The notes: a model not told the origin generated them from the sequence alone. A DNA stretch of 64,000 nt from Vibrio ruber DSM 16370 (GCF_900163965.1 NZ_FULE01000047.1:1-64000); one strand, 5' to 3'. Positions 34,946-44,386 are shown, counted from the first letter of the stretch. A program made the numbers and translations.

Positions 34946-36643
34946 CTACTCAACAAGATGGAAATCAATGGTCGAGTTCAGGACGGGTCTGACCAGGCCG
35001 ATTCTGATTGCAAAATCACCAAATGCCTCATCGGGTTCACCCTCTGCCGCCCAGCGAGCAACATATTGATCCAGCATCGTCAATATCTCTTCTATCGGCA
35101 GGTTCACTTGGTGGAGCCGAGGGATTCGGGTGCCTTCTGCGTTACCGCCGATATAAAAATCATACCGGCCGACAGCGCGACCGACGAGCCCGACTTCGGC
35201 CAACATAGCGCGACCGCATCCATTCGGGCAACCGGTAATCCGAAACACAAAAGCGCGATCGGCTAAGCCATGTTTCAACATAATATTGTCAATGGATGCC
35301 GAGATATCCGGTAAGACTCGCTCCGCCTCCGCCATTGCAAGCGGACAGGTCGGGAATGAAACGCAAGCCATCGATGCTTTCCGCTGCTCGGTAACCGACG
35401 GATCAATTAAACCGTATTCACGGGCAATTGTATCAATCATCTCGACTTTGTCTTGTGGCACACCTGCGACAATAACATTTTGGTTCGGAGAGAGTCTGAA
35501 ATCACCCTGATGTACTTTGGCAATTTCCGCCATCCCTGATTTGAGCGGTTTATCTTCGGTATCAATTAAACGCCCGCTTGGAATGAACAGCGTCAGATGA
35601 TGGTCGCCATCGACTCCTTCAACCCAACCGATCCGATCACCACGAGCAGTAAACGCATAAGGTTTGAGCGCCGCAAAAGTCACATTCGCCCGTTTTTCCA
35701 CCTCTTGCTTAAACACATCGACCCCAACGCGATCCAACGTATATTTGGTCTTCGCGTTTTTCCGGTTGGAACGGTTGCCCCAGTCTCTTTGTGTAGAAAC
35801 AACCGCTTCGGCAACAGCCAGCGTTTTATCCAGCGTAATAAAACCGAACTCACTGGCTTTACGTGGATAGGTGGAAACATCACCCTGAGTCATTGCCAGC
35901 CCGCCACCGACCAGCACATTAAAGCCAATGAGTTTTCCGTTATCGCCTATCGCCACAAAACTCAGGTCATTGGCATGAACATCGACGTCATTTTGCGGCG
36001 GAATCACCACGGCTGTTTTGAATTTACGCGGTAAGTAACTTCCCCCGAGAATTGTTTCTTGCTCTTCCTCAACTGCGACTTTTTCACCATCCAGCCAGAC
36101 TTCGGCATAAGCATTGGTTTTTGGCAGCAGATGCTCAGAGATTTTTTTCGCCCAATCATAAGCCTGTTGATGTAAGGCACTTTCGACTGGATTAGAAGTA
36201 CACAGGACATTACGGTTCACATCCCCTGCTGTGGCACGAGAATCTAATCCAAGGGTATTTAATAGCTTATGAACCGGTTTAATATTATGTTTCAACACCC
36301 CATGTAGTTGCACCGCTTGGCGGTTAGTAACCCGAATCGAGCCATACTCGGTATGCGAACTGGCAAACTCATCAATGCCCAGCCACTGTTTCGGGGTGAT
36401 AATGCCACCGGGCAGACGAACACGAAGCATTACCGTATGCAAAGGTTCCAGTTTCTGTTTCTGTCTTTGCGCCCGGATATCTCGGTCATCCTGCTGATAC
36501 ATACCGTGAAAGCGAATCAGTTGAAAATTGTCGCCTTCAAAGCCACCGGTTATCGGATTGGCAAGGTCCTCTGATATCGTGCCACGCAGATGCTTACTTT
36601 GTCCCTTCAAACGTTCGTTATCTGAGAGTTTCTCTTTGCTCAT
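34946..36643 (-). CDS. cysI: sulfite reductase hemoprotein (beta) subunit CysI, without adjacent cysJ
   Basis: A 565-residue protein (570 in E. coli). It carries the siroheme/Fe4S4 ligand cysteines in CVSFPTC (C429/C435 counted from the upstream GTG at 36649, C427/C433 from the called start) and TGCPNGCG (C474/C478 from the same GTG). It also has the siroheme-contacting VNRNVLCTSNP and VTNRQAVQLHG segments. It catalyses the six-electron reduction of sulfite to sulfide for cysteine synthesis. E. coli CysI pairs with the flavoprotein CysJ, and vibrios usually keep cysJIH together. Here neither cysJ nor cysH is nearby: a nitrilase lies upstream and an unknown gene downstream. ATG 36643 with GGAG five bases before it is preferred over an upstream GTG. 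It could be a relocated or second copy. Confidence 0.9.
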   Translation of the reverse strand: MSKEKLSDNERLKGQSKHLRGTISEDLANPITGGFEGDNFQLIRFHGMYQQDDRDIRAQRQKQKLEPLHTVMLRVRLPGGIITPKQWLGIDEFASSHTEYGSIRVTNRQAVQLHGVLKHNIKPVHKLLNTLGLDSRATAGDVNRNVLCTSNPVESALHQQAYDWAKKISEHLLPKTNAYAEVWLDGEKVAVEEEQETILGGSYLPRKFKTAVVIPPQNDVDVHANDLSFVAIGDNGKLIGFNVLVGGGLAMTQGDVSTYPRKASEFGFITLDKTLAVAEAVVSTQRDWGNRSNRKNAKTKYTLDRVGVDVFKQEVEKRANVTFAALKPYAFTARGDRIGWVEGVDGDHHLTLFIPSGRLIDTEDKPLKSGMAEIAKVHQGDFRLSPNQNVIVAGVPQDKVEMIDTIAREYGLIDPSVTEQRKASMACVSFPTCPLAMAEAERVLPDISASIDNIMLKHGLADRAFVFRITGCPNGCGRAMLAEVGLVGRAVGRYDFYIGGNAEGTRIPRLHQVNLPIEEILTMLDQYVARWAAEGEPDEAFGDFAIRIGLVRPVLNSTIDFHLVE

Positions 36644-36742
36644 CGTCACTCCATCACTTCTTTATTTTAATGTGTGGACTTTCAGGTCGGTCCTATTGAC
36701 TGAAAATTATCACTATCACAGTGAGAGAGGCATAGATACAGA

Positions 36743-36768
36743 CCGCTGTTTAAAATGCATAACAGCGG
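36743..36768. other. perfect 8-bp hairpin between nitrilase and cysI
   Basis: CCGCTGTT (36743-36750) pairs with AACAGCGG (36761-36768), followed on the plus strand by CCATTTTT. It lies in the 200-bp gap after the nitrilase and before cysI on the minus strand, so it may reduce read-through, but no T-run is present in that direction. Confidence 0.35.
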
Positions 36769-36844
36769 CCATTTTTATGACAAAATGAAATATGAAATAA
36801 TGAAGTGCGATTTTGCTCCTTTTTTCCTCGCAGAAACAGAAGAT

Positions 36845-37771
36845 TTAAACCGATTTGATGGTGACGCTTTTCTTTTCACTCACATCGACTTGTAAGGAAA
36901 ACACATCCGGGCGCGCGTAGTGCCCGACGACATCAAAGTCATAGCGAGACTTCGCAATTTGAGCCATATCGATCTCTGCCGTCAGCAGCCCTTCCTGCTC
37001 ATACATCGGGCCGGCCAAAACATTGCCCAGCGGGTCAACGATCAGGCTGCCTCCTTTGATCAATGGGCGACTGGCATCCCAACCAGCTACCGTACGCCCC
37101 GTCTGTTCAGGAGAACCTTGAACCTGCACGGCACTGATGACAAAACAACGACCTTCATGGGCGATATGGCGCATACTGCATTGCCAAATTTCACGCTCAT
37201 CAACTGTGGGGGCACACCAGATATCAATCCCCTGATCGTACATGGCCATCCGCAGTAACGGCATGTGGTTTTCCCAGCAGATGGCTCCGCCGATCTGAGC
37301 AAAACCAATATTGGTGGTCGCTAAAGTCGATCCGTCTCCCTGCCCCCAGATGAGACGTTCTGTGCCGGTCGGCATCAATTTGCGGTGTTTTGCTGCCAAC
37401 CCTTGTTGAGGCGTAATGTACAGAGAAGTACAGTACAGTGTTGACCCGTCACGCTCGATCACCCCAACCACAATAGCTGCTTGTGTTCTTTGTGAGAGGG
37501 CGACCAGTTCATCGGTTTCTTCTCCCGGCACCGTAATTGCGTTGTCGTAATAACGGGCATACGCTTCACGGCCGTCATCAAGACGATACCCCAAATATGT
37601 CCCGAACGTTTCTCCTTTCGGATATCCGCCCAACAAAGCTTCCGGCATCACGACAAGTTCAGTTTTCGATGCAATTATTGCATTTTCGTACGATAGAATT
37701 GCCTGTAATGTCTCTTTCTTCCCCGATTCTTTAGAGCCCATTTGTAGTGCTGAAACAATGTGTTTAGTCAT
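36845..37771 (-). CDS. nitrilase (carbon-nitrogen hydrolase family)
   Basis: A 308-residue enzyme of the nitrilase superfamily, branch 1. The catalytic triad is intact: Glu in VVMPEALLGGYP, Lys in AKHRKLMPTGTER, and Cys in GGAICWENHMPL (E48, K135, C169 counted from the upstream frame start). GGYPKG, the GTERLIWGQGDG stretch and YARPDVFSL agree with aliphatic or cyanide-type nitrilases. ATG 37771 (MTKHIVSAL) is preferred over the frame start at 37783. Such enzymes turn nitriles into acids and ammonia, and some relatives hydrolyse cyanide. It lies 26 bases after a MocR regulator on the same strand, suggesting one transcript. Confidence 0.92.
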   Translation of the reverse strand: MTKHIVSALQMGSKESGKKETLQAILSYENAIIASKTELVVMPEALLGGYPKGETFGTYLGYRLDDGREAYARYYDNAITVPGEETDELVALSQRTQAAIVVGVIERDGSTLYCTSLYITPQQGLAAKHRKLMPTGTERLIWGQGDGSTLATTNIGFAQIGGAICWENHMPLLRMAMYDQGIDIWCAPTVDEREIWQCSMRHIAHEGRCFVISAVQVQGSPEQTGRTVAGWDASRPLIKGGSLIVDPLGNVLAGPMYEQEGLLTAEIDMAQIAKSRYDFDVVGHYARPDVFSLQVDVSEKKSVTIKSV

Positions 37772-37797
37772 TTCGATCCTCAATAGATAGTGACGGT

Positions 37798-39228
37798 TTA
37801 TGTTGTTTGAGCGTAGTCGTTGATGCGCATGGCAATACTACTCGCCAGAATATCCAACGCTCTCATGCGATGATGATCAAGCTCGAAAGATGCATTGAGC
37901 CGGATGCAGTGGTTATATTGATCGTTCAAACCAAACATTTTCCCCGGTGCAATACTGACATTTTCTTTTAATACCGCATGGTATATATCGGTTGCATCAA
38001 GATGTTTGGGGAGTTCGAGCCAGATGAAATATCCCCCTTTCTGACTGATGATATTCACCGCTCGGGGCAACTGTGCTCTTAATCGTTCTGTGATTTTTTT
38101 CTTGCGCTCAGCAAGCCTTTTGCGTAACTGTTTGAGGTGTAATTCGTAGTTGCGACTGGTTAAATAATGAACCAGTGTCATTTGAATGGGTGCACTGGTG
38201 GCAAAGGTACTCATCAATTGCAACTTCTGAATATCAAGCGCTCTTTTCCCTGCCACCACCCAACCGATGCGCAACCCCGCGATTAAGGATTTCGAGAACG
38301 ATGAACATAACATGGTATTTCCAGTGTGGTCGTACATCTTCATCGAAGTCATCGGTTCACTGCCCTCATACAGCTCGCTGTATACATCATCTTCAATCAA
38401 AGCGACATTATATCGATTCAAAATTTCAACAATCCGCTGCTTCTTTTCATCGGTTAATGTAAACCCGAGCGGATTTTGGTGATTCGACATTAACCAACAC
38501 GCCTTGACCGGATGGGTTTGCAACGCGCTCTCCAGAGAATCAATATCAATTCCCGTCACCGGATCAGTTCTGACCGAGAGCATTTTCAGCCCTAAACGCT
38601 GCAAAGACTGTAGCGCGCCATAAAATGTGGGAGACTCAACGACAATCCAGTCACCGGCAGAGGCACAAGCCTGCAAACTCAAATTAAGCGCTTCTAATGC
38701 ACCGGCAGTGATGACAATTTCATCCGGTGAGATTTCAATCCCCCGTGCGGCATAACGTTTCGCGATCAGTTGTCTGAGTTGCTCATTACCCGGTGGCAGG
38801 TTATTGAATGTATTGGAAATTGGCATATTGCGCGCCGCACTCGAAAATGCACGGGTCACATGGTAATGGGGGTATAAATCCGGACTGGGATAGGCAAACC
38901 CGAAATTGACTAACTGCGGATTTTTGCTGGCCTGAAGCACTTCAAAGATAAATTCGTTAATATCGACATTCTCTATCGAAGAGACCGCAGCTTGGGGTGA
39001 CTGAACATGCTTGATTTTGACTCTGGGAGCAACCCGGTATCCCGAACGTGCCTGCGACACCACCCATCCCTGAGATTCAAGTAACTGATAGGCATGAAGT
39101 ACAGTCATTAAGCTGACGCCCGTGTATTCAGACTGCTTACGTAATGAAGGCAGTTTGTCACCCGGATTCCAGATGCCGGACTGAATCTGTCGTTTAAGTT
39201 GATCGACCAACTCTTGATATTTTGCCAA
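37798..39228 (-). CDS. MocR-type regulator (GntR DNA-binding plus aminotransferase domain)
   Basis: A 476-residue regulator. The N-terminal winged helix (about 1-75) is GntR-like (LKRQIQSGIWNPGDKLPSLR, TGVSLMTVLHAYQLLESQGWV). The rest is a fold type I PLP domain with ESPTFYGALQ, NHQNPLG, IEDDVYSEL and the PLP lysine K313 in SSFSKSLIAGLRIG. MocR proteins bind PLP or PLP adducts as the effector and usually control a neighbouring gene. Here the nitrilase follows in the same direction and cioAB runs the other way, with a 165-bp control region between. An imperfect palindrome in that region fits binding by a dimer. The effector is unknown. Confidence 0.9.
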   Translation of the reverse strand: MAKYQELVDQLKRQIQSGIWNPGDKLPSLRKQSEYTGVSLMTVLHAYQLLESQGWVVSQARSGYRVAPRVKIKHVQSPQAAVSSIENVDINEFIFEVLQASKNPQLVNFGFAYPSPDLYPHYHVTRAFSSAARNMPISNTFNNLPPGNEQLRQLIAKRYAARGIEISPDEIVITAGALEALNLSLQACASAGDWIVVESPTFYGALQSLQRLGLKMLSVRTDPVTGIDIDSLESALQTHPVKACWLMSNHQNPLGFTLTDEKKQRIVEILNRYNVALIEDDVYSELYEGSEPMTSMKMYDHTGNTMLCSSFSKSLIAGLRIGWVVAGKRALDIQKLQLMSTFATSAPIQMTLVHYLTSRNYELHLKQLRKRLAERKKKITERLRAQLPRAVNIISQKGGYFIWLELPKHLDATDIYHAVLKENVSIAPGKMFGLNDQYNHCIRLNASFELDHHRMRALDILASSIAMRINDYAQTT

Positions 39229-39278
39229 AACTCAACCTCCGTGTAAGCCATTTTCATTGTAAACCGTTGCGACCAAGC

Positions 39279-39305
39279 ATAACAATTAAAATTTTAAACT
39301 GTTAT
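39279..39305. promoter_or_regulatory. candidate operator between mocR and cioA
   Basis: ATAACA (39279-39284) and TGTTAT (39300-39305) form an inverted repeat around an AT-rich 15-base centre, between the divergent MocR and cioA genes. MocR proteins commonly bind such spaced half-sites, so autoregulation and control of cioA are plausible. The centre also has TATAG/TTTTATG promoter-like sequences. Confidence 0.45.
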
Positions 39306-39393
39306 AGTTTTATGTTTTTTTCTGTATCTACATTCTGACCCGGCCAACGATTAACATAGCAAAGAAAAATATTATTCAGCTCAAAGGAAATCT

Positions 39394-40758
39394 ATGTTTG
39401 GTCTCGATGCATTTATGCTGGCAAGGATACAGTTTGCTTTTACTGTTTCTTTCCACATTATATTTCCCGCCATTACCATCGGCTTAGCAACTTACCTCGC
39501 TGTGCTTGAGGGTTTATGGCTCAAAACACGCAATCCGGATTACAAAACTCTTTATCACTACTGGTCGAAAATTTTCGCCGTCAACTTTGGTATGGGCGTT
39601 GTGTCCGGTTTGGTGATGGCTTACCAGTTCGGCACCAACTGGAGCGGTTTTTCGGATTTTGCCGGCAGTATTACCGGCCCGCTACTCACCTATGAAGTGC
39701 TGACCGCATTCTTTCTTGAAGCCGGCTTTCTCGGTGTGATGCTGTTCGGCTGGAACCGTGTGGGTGACAAACTACACTTTTTTGCAACCTCAATGGTTGC
39801 TCTCGGCACAATTATTTCAACTTTTTGGATTCTGGCATCAAATAGCTGGATGCAAACGCCACAAGGCCATGAAATCATCGATGGCCGAGCTGTGCCTGTT
39901 GACTGGTTTGCCGTAATCTTTAACCCGTCATTTCCCTACCGGTTAGCCCATATGGGCGTGGCCGCATTTTTAAGCACCGCATTATTCGTCGGGGCGTCTG
40001 CTGCATGGCATCTCCTGAAAGGCCAATCGACCTCTGCGGTGAAAAAGATGTTTTCAATGTCACTGGGGATGCTGGTTATCGTTGCCCCCATTCAAGCACT
40101 GATCGGTGACATTCACGGTTTAAATACCTTAGAACATCAACCTGCTAAAATCGCAGCGATTGAAGGCCACTGGTCGAACGCCAGCGGAGAGCCAACACCG
40201 TTAATTCTGTTTGGGTTGCCCAATATGGAACAAGAGCGAACCGATTATGCACTGGAAATCCCGGTATTAGGCAGCTTAATTCTACGTCACAGCCTGACAG
40301 AGCCGATTCCGGCCCTGAAAGATTTCCCTAAAGATGAACGTCCCAATTCACTGGTTGTATTCTGGTCATTCAGAATCATGGTTGCACTCGGCATCCTGAT
40401 GATTTTACAAGGCTTTTACAGCTTGTGGTTACGTCGCAAAAAGACACTGTATACCACGCCTTGGTTTCTCAGGTTTTCTATCCTCATGGGGCCGACAGGA
40501 CTCATCGCAATACTGGCAGGATGGTTTACCACCGAAGTCGGTCGTCAGCCGTGGGTGGTCTACGGGCTTCAGAGAACGCGAGATGCAGTGTCAGCGCATG
40601 GCGATTTACAGATGAGTATCAGTCTGCTCTGCTTCCTGGTGGTGTATGGCGCGGTATTTGGTTTTGGTTACTACTATATGATTCACCAAATCAAACAAGG
40701 TCCGGATACAGAAGACCACAAGCATCATGAAATCAACACAATTTCTGGTCGTATATAG
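39394..40758 (+). CDS. cioA: cytochrome bd-type (cyanide-insensitive) quinol oxidase subunit I
   Basis: A 454-residue inner-membrane subunit of a bd-type terminal oxidase with about nine membrane helices. Heme ligands are seen as H21 (b595, TVSFHIIFP) and H186 (b558, YRLAHMGVAAF), with M407 a likely second axial ligand. The Q-loop (after GDIHGLNTLEHQPAKIAAIEGHW) is short, the CIO-like form found in the CioA group rather than E. coli CydA (522). These oxidases have lower cyanide sensitivity in several species. It is the first gene of cioA-cioB-DUF2474 and diverges from a MocR gene. Cyanide resistance itself is inferred from the short-loop class. Confidence 0.92.
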   Translation: MFGLDAFMLARIQFAFTVSFHIIFPAITIGLATYLAVLEGLWLKTRNPDYKTLYHYWSKIFAVNFGMGVVSGLVMAYQFGTNWSGFSDFAGSITGPLLTYEVLTAFFLEAGFLGVMLFGWNRVGDKLHFFATSMVALGTIISTFWILASNSWMQTPQGHEIIDGRAVPVDWFAVIFNPSFPYRLAHMGVAAFLSTALFVGASAAWHLLKGQSTSAVKKMFSMSLGMLVIVAPIQALIGDIHGLNTLEHQPAKIAAIEGHWSNASGEPTPLILFGLPNMEQERTDYALEIPVLGSLILRHSLTEPIPALKDFPKDERPNSLVVFWSFRIMVALGILMILQGFYSLWLRRKKTLYTTPWFLRFSILMGPTGLIAILAGWFTTEVGRQPWVVYGLQRTRDAVSAHGDLQMSISLLCFLVVYGAVFGFGYYYMIHQIKQGPDTEDHKHHEINTISGRI

Positions 40759-40789
40759 CCTCACAAATTAAGTAATTAAGGTAGAAAAT

Positions 40790-41797
40790 ATGCATTTTGA
40801 TCTCTCTGTGATTTGGTTCGCGATCATCGTGTTTGCCACCCTGATGTATATCGTAATGGATGGCTTTGATCTCGGCATCGGTATCCTGATGCCGTTTGTC
40901 AACAATGAAAAGCACAAAGATGTGATGGTCAACTCGGTCGCTCCGGTCTGGGACGGCAATGAAACTTGGATTGTACTCGGTGGCGCTGCACTGTTCGGTG
41001 CATTTCCGCTCGCATACTCAGTGATTATTGAAGCGTTAACCATTCCATTAACACTGATGCTAATTGCTTTGATTTTCCGTGGTGTCGCATTTGAGTTTCG
41101 GTTTAAAGCGGTGGAGAACCATCTGCAATTTTGGGATCGTTCATTTATGGTCGGCTCAACCGCTACAACATTCTTCCAAGGGCTCGTGGTCGGGGCGGTA
41201 ATTCAGGGTTTTGATGTCGAAAATCGCGTTTTCGTCGGCGGACAACTGGACTGGATTACACCATTCCCGATTTTCTGCGGCTTTGCACTGGTCGCAACCT
41301 ACGCCCTGCTCGGCAGTACATGGTTAATTATGAAAACCGAAGGTGAGTTACAACAATCAATGTTCACTTTCACCAACAAAGCGCTGCTCGCGGTGATTGT
41401 AGCGTTAATCGTCGTTAGTTTATGGACCCCCCTTGAGTTTCCGGCAATTGCGACACGTTGGTTCTCAACACCGAACTTGTTCTACTTGCTGCCGATTCCG
41501 GTAATCACCGGTCTGGTCTGTTTAAAAATGGCCGACTCCGTTAAAAAACATAAAGAACGTAGTCCGTTTGTGATGGCGCTTATCATCATCATTCTTGGCT
41601 TTGCCGGGCTTGGTATCAGTATCTGGCCGAATATTATTCCACCGAATATTTCTATCTGGGAAGCCGCAGCCCCGGCAAGCAGCCAGAGTTTCATGTTGTA
41701 CGGTGCAGCACTGATTTTGCCGGTGATTCTCGCTTACACATGCTGGAGCTACTATGTCTTCACCGGCAAAGTCAAAGAAGGTGAAGCCTACCACTAA
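40790..41797 (+). CDS. cioB: cytochrome bd-type quinol oxidase subunit II
   Basis: A 335-residue inner-membrane partner of CioA with about eight membrane helices and no heme ligands of its own. It opens with WFAIIVFATLMYIVMDGFDLGIGIL, typical of CydB/CioB, and has PVWDGNETWIVLGGAALFGAFPLAYS and GVAFEFRFK. The quinol oxidase reduces O2 to water while building a proton gradient. It begins 31 bases after cioA and is followed 21 bases later by a 42-residue subunit. Length fits the CioB class. Confidence 0.93.
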   Translation: MHFDLSVIWFAIIVFATLMYIVMDGFDLGIGILMPFVNNEKHKDVMVNSVAPVWDGNETWIVLGGAALFGAFPLAYSVIIEALTIPLTLMLIALIFRGVAFEFRFKAVENHLQFWDRSFMVGSTATTFFQGLVVGAVIQGFDVENRVFVGGQLDWITPFPIFCGFALVATYALLGSTWLIMKTEGELQQSMFTFTNKALLAVIVALIVVSLWTPLEFPAIATRWFSTPNLFYLLPIPVITGLVCLKMADSVKKHKERSPFVMALIIIILGFAGLGISIWPNIIPPNISIWEAAAPASSQSFMLYGAALILPVILAYTCWSYYVFTGKVKEGEAYH

Positions 41798-41818
41798 TCT
41801 CAGGTTGAGGAACTGACA

Positions 41819-41947
41819 ATGAAGATAAAACGCGGCATTGAACAATGGGCTTGGATGATTGGCATCTGGGCACTGAGTGTTGTGGCTTTAGGGGTCGTAT
41901 CGATGGGGTTTCGCCTGTTAATGACTGCCGCAGGACTCAAGTCTTAA
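41819..41947 (+). CDS. DUF2474 small membrane subunit of the bd oxidase
   Basis: A 42-residue peptide starting MKIKRGIEQWAWMIGIWALS with one membrane helix (about 10-32) and a typical ending GFRLLMTAAGLKS. It lies 21 bases after cioB with a good ribosome site (GAGGAACTGACA). DUF2474 proteins are CydX-like accessory subunits found next to CioAB-type oxidases, where they stabilise the complex. It is short enough to be missed by ordinary gene callers. The context and ending make the assignment fairly safe. Confidence 0.85.
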   Translation: MKIKRGIEQWAWMIGIWALSVVALGVVSMGFRLLMTAAGLKS

Positions 41948-41987
41948 ATTTTTGAGTGACATGTTTAAGTTTGAAGTATCACTGGGT

Positions 41988-42016
41988 ATCCCCGCTATTC
42001 ACTGAATAGCGGGGAT
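41988..42016 (+). terminator. rho-independent terminator of the cio operon
   Basis: ATCCCCGCTATTC (41988-42000) and GAATAGCGGGGAT (42004-42016) form a perfect 13-bp stem with a 3-base loop, followed by ATTTATTTTA. Confidence 0.9.
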
Positions 42017-42360
42017 ATTTATTTTAGGGGGTCATTTGCTTAGGGTACTAAGCGACATGCGCCGCGATCAATACCCGTCCAGATTGAACAAAATTCAACC
42101 ACGAAAGATCAACAGCCCCTAGTAGCTTTAAATGGATCTGATATACGTTATACGATAAGAAATAAGCAGAAAAAATTGATCGCTAAATAGCGACCCGGTT
42201 TTGTTATATATAAAAAATTAACAACTGTATATGGATTTTTTTAATTTCACACATTGATAAACACTGTTCACACTTTTAAAAATAAATATAGATTCTGTCG
42301 ATAAGTTCTTTGATATTATTAAAATTAATAATACAGTGAAACAACTCTGAGATATATCCT
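42017..42360. other. AT-rich intergenic stretch before the GH3 gene
   Basis: About 340 bp with no gene. A 6-bp hairpin TCGCTA/TAGCGA lies near 42180-42193. The last 120 bases are strongly AT-rich and should hold the GH3 promoter, but no clear boxes stand out. Confidence 0.35.
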
Positions 42361-44322
42361 ATGACGATAGTAAAGCACAATTTCCTACTTAAATCCTCTT
42401 TGACACTCCTTATATTCCCCATCGTTTCTTTTGCAAATACAGACACTCATTTAGGTAGCAACAGCGTCAAAACATTAAAGATTGACGGTCAATACTTTAA
42501 AGATTTAAATAAAAATGGTCAGCTTGACCCATACGAAGACTGGCGACTCCCCACAGAAGAAAGATCTAACAACCTCCTGTCTTTAATGACACTAGAAGAG
42601 AAAGCAGGGTTAATGATGCATGGTTCTGCGCCCAGTTCAGGCATATTGGGCCGAGGTGCAAGTTATGATCAAGAGAAAGTGACAAAGCTGATTAAAAATA
42701 ATCATGTTTCTCATTTTATCACCAGACTGCAAGGTAAGGTTCCCAGCCATCTGGCAGAACAAAACAATAGTTTACAACGGATTGCTGCAACGACTCGTTT
42801 AGGGATACCGATCACCATTAGTTCAGATCCGCGGAATTCATTCCAATATTTAGAAGGTGCGTCCGTTGCTTCAGGTAAATTTAGCAAATGGCCGGAAACA
42901 CTGGGAATGGCAGCCATTAATGATGAGGCACTGACTGAAAAATACGCCAATATTATCCGGCAAGAATACCGGGCAGTCGGGATTACAGAAGCTTTATCTC
43001 CCCAAGCGGATATTGCGAGTGAACCACGTTGGCCTCGGATTAGCGGAACGTTTGGGGCAGACCCGGATATCGTTGGCAGAATGACTCGCAGCTATATCAC
43101 CGGTATGCAGTCTGGCTCACAAGGTCTCAGTAAAGACAGTGTGATGACAATCGTGAAGCATTGGGTCGGTTATGGTGCAGCAAAAGACGGTTGGGACAGT
43201 CATAACGCTTACGGGAAATACGCTGATTTTAAGTCAACGTCGTTAGATACACATATCGCCCCCTTTATTGAAGCATTTAAAGCAAACCCGGCAGGGGTGA
43301 TGCCAACCTATTCGATACTACAAGGGGTCACCTACAATGGAAAAGAAATCCCACAAGTCGGTGCAGGATATAACCGTTTTTTATTACAAGATCTATTACG
43401 TGAGACTTACGGGTTTAAAGGCGTGATCTTAAGCGATTGGTTAATCACCAGAGATTGTAAAGAAGATTGTATCAACGGTTTTAAAACGGGAGAAAAAGTT
43501 CTACCGAGAGGAATGCCTTGGGGTGTTGAAGATCTCTCCGTTGAAGATCGGTTTGCCAAAGCTATCAATGCCGGTGTTGATCAATTCGGTGGTGTCGTTG
43601 ATTCATCAATATTAGTCAATGCGATAAAACATAAGAAAGTATCAGAAAAAAGACTGGATGCTTCAGTGCTGCGTATTTTGAACCAGAAATTCAACATCGG
43701 TTTATTTGAAAACCCATATGTGGATGCCCAAAAAGCAGATGAAATTGTTGGTAATAAACAGTTTGCAACTTTAGCGAATACCGCTCAGTTTAAATCCCTT
43801 GTTTTATTAAAAAACGATCATGTTCTGCCACTCAAGACAGGTATCAAAGTATGGTTGTACGGTATTCATAAAAACGTTGCAGAGCAATACGGATTTCAGG
43901 TCGTTGAGCAGTTACAAGATGCCGATCTTGCACTTTTAAGAACCTCAACCCCGTTCGAAACACCGCATGAGAATTATTACTTCGGCAAAAAACATCATGA
44001 AGGTGCACTGGACTTCAAACCTGATAATAAAGATTATCTCGCGATTCAGAAAGCCAAACAGCATGTACCAACGATTGTGACCATTTACTTAGATCGCCCG
44101 GCGATTTTAACCAATGTTTTAGACGATGCTGATGCCTTAATCGCCAACTTTGGTGTCAGTGATGAGGTGCTATTTCAGCGATTAACCTCTGATAAAAGCT
44201 ATACCGCGAAAATGCCATTCGAGTTACCAAGAACAATGCAGGCGGTCTTATCACAAGATCCGGCCAAACCGCATGATTCCACTCGGCCACTCTTTCCCAT
44301 TCATTATGGAATGAGCCAATGA
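42361..44322 (+). CDS. secreted GH3 glycoside hydrolase (beta-glucosidase-like)
   Basis: A 653-residue exported enzyme. The signal peptide covers about residues 1-25 (hydrophobic core, FA-NTD cleavage). The GH3 N-terminal barrel has LGIPITISSDPRN and MTIVKHWVGYGAAKDGWDSHN, with the nucleophile D359 in GVILSDWLITRD. The C-terminal alpha/beta domain is present but short (roughly 470-640), and no clear FnIII domain follows. Family members release glucose or xylose from oligosaccharide ends, so it could finish the job begun by the GH6 cellulase 8 kb away. ATG 42361 has a weak ribosome site. Substrate is not decided. Confidence 0.88.
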   Translation: MTIVKHNFLLKSSLTLLIFPIVSFANTDTHLGSNSVKTLKIDGQYFKDLNKNGQLDPYEDWRLPTEERSNNLLSLMTLEEKAGLMMHGSAPSSGILGRGASYDQEKVTKLIKNNHVSHFITRLQGKVPSHLAEQNNSLQRIAATTRLGIPITISSDPRNSFQYLEGASVASGKFSKWPETLGMAAINDEALTEKYANIIRQEYRAVGITEALSPQADIASEPRWPRISGTFGADPDIVGRMTRSYITGMQSGSQGLSKDSVMTIVKHWVGYGAAKDGWDSHNAYGKYADFKSTSLDTHIAPFIEAFKANPAGVMPTYSILQGVTYNGKEIPQVGAGYNRFLLQDLLRETYGFKGVILSDWLITRDCKEDCINGFKTGEKVLPRGMPWGVEDLSVEDRFAKAINAGVDQFGGVVDSSILVNAIKHKKVSEKRLDASVLRILNQKFNIGLFENPYVDAQKADEIVGNKQFATLANTAQFKSLVLLKNDHVLPLKTGIKVWLYGIHKNVAEQYGFQVVEQLQDADLALLRTSTPFETPHENYYFGKKHHEGALDFKPDNKDYLAIQKAKQHVPTIVTIYLDRPAILTNVLDDADALIANFGVSDEVLFQRLTSDKSYTAKMPFELPRTMQAVLSQDPAKPHDSTRPLFPIHYGMSQ

Positions 44323-44347
44323 TTTTATATGTTGGATGAGTCAGAAA

Positions 44348-44386
44348 CGACCACTTTCTGCAGATCCTATTCTGCTGAAGTGGTCG
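44348..44386. terminator. hairpin between convergent GH3 and yqjK genes
   Basis: CGACCACTT (44348-44356) pairs with AAGTGGTCG (44378-44386), with inner GCAG/CTGC. It lies between converging genes and may act both ways; there is no T-run. Confidence 0.5.
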
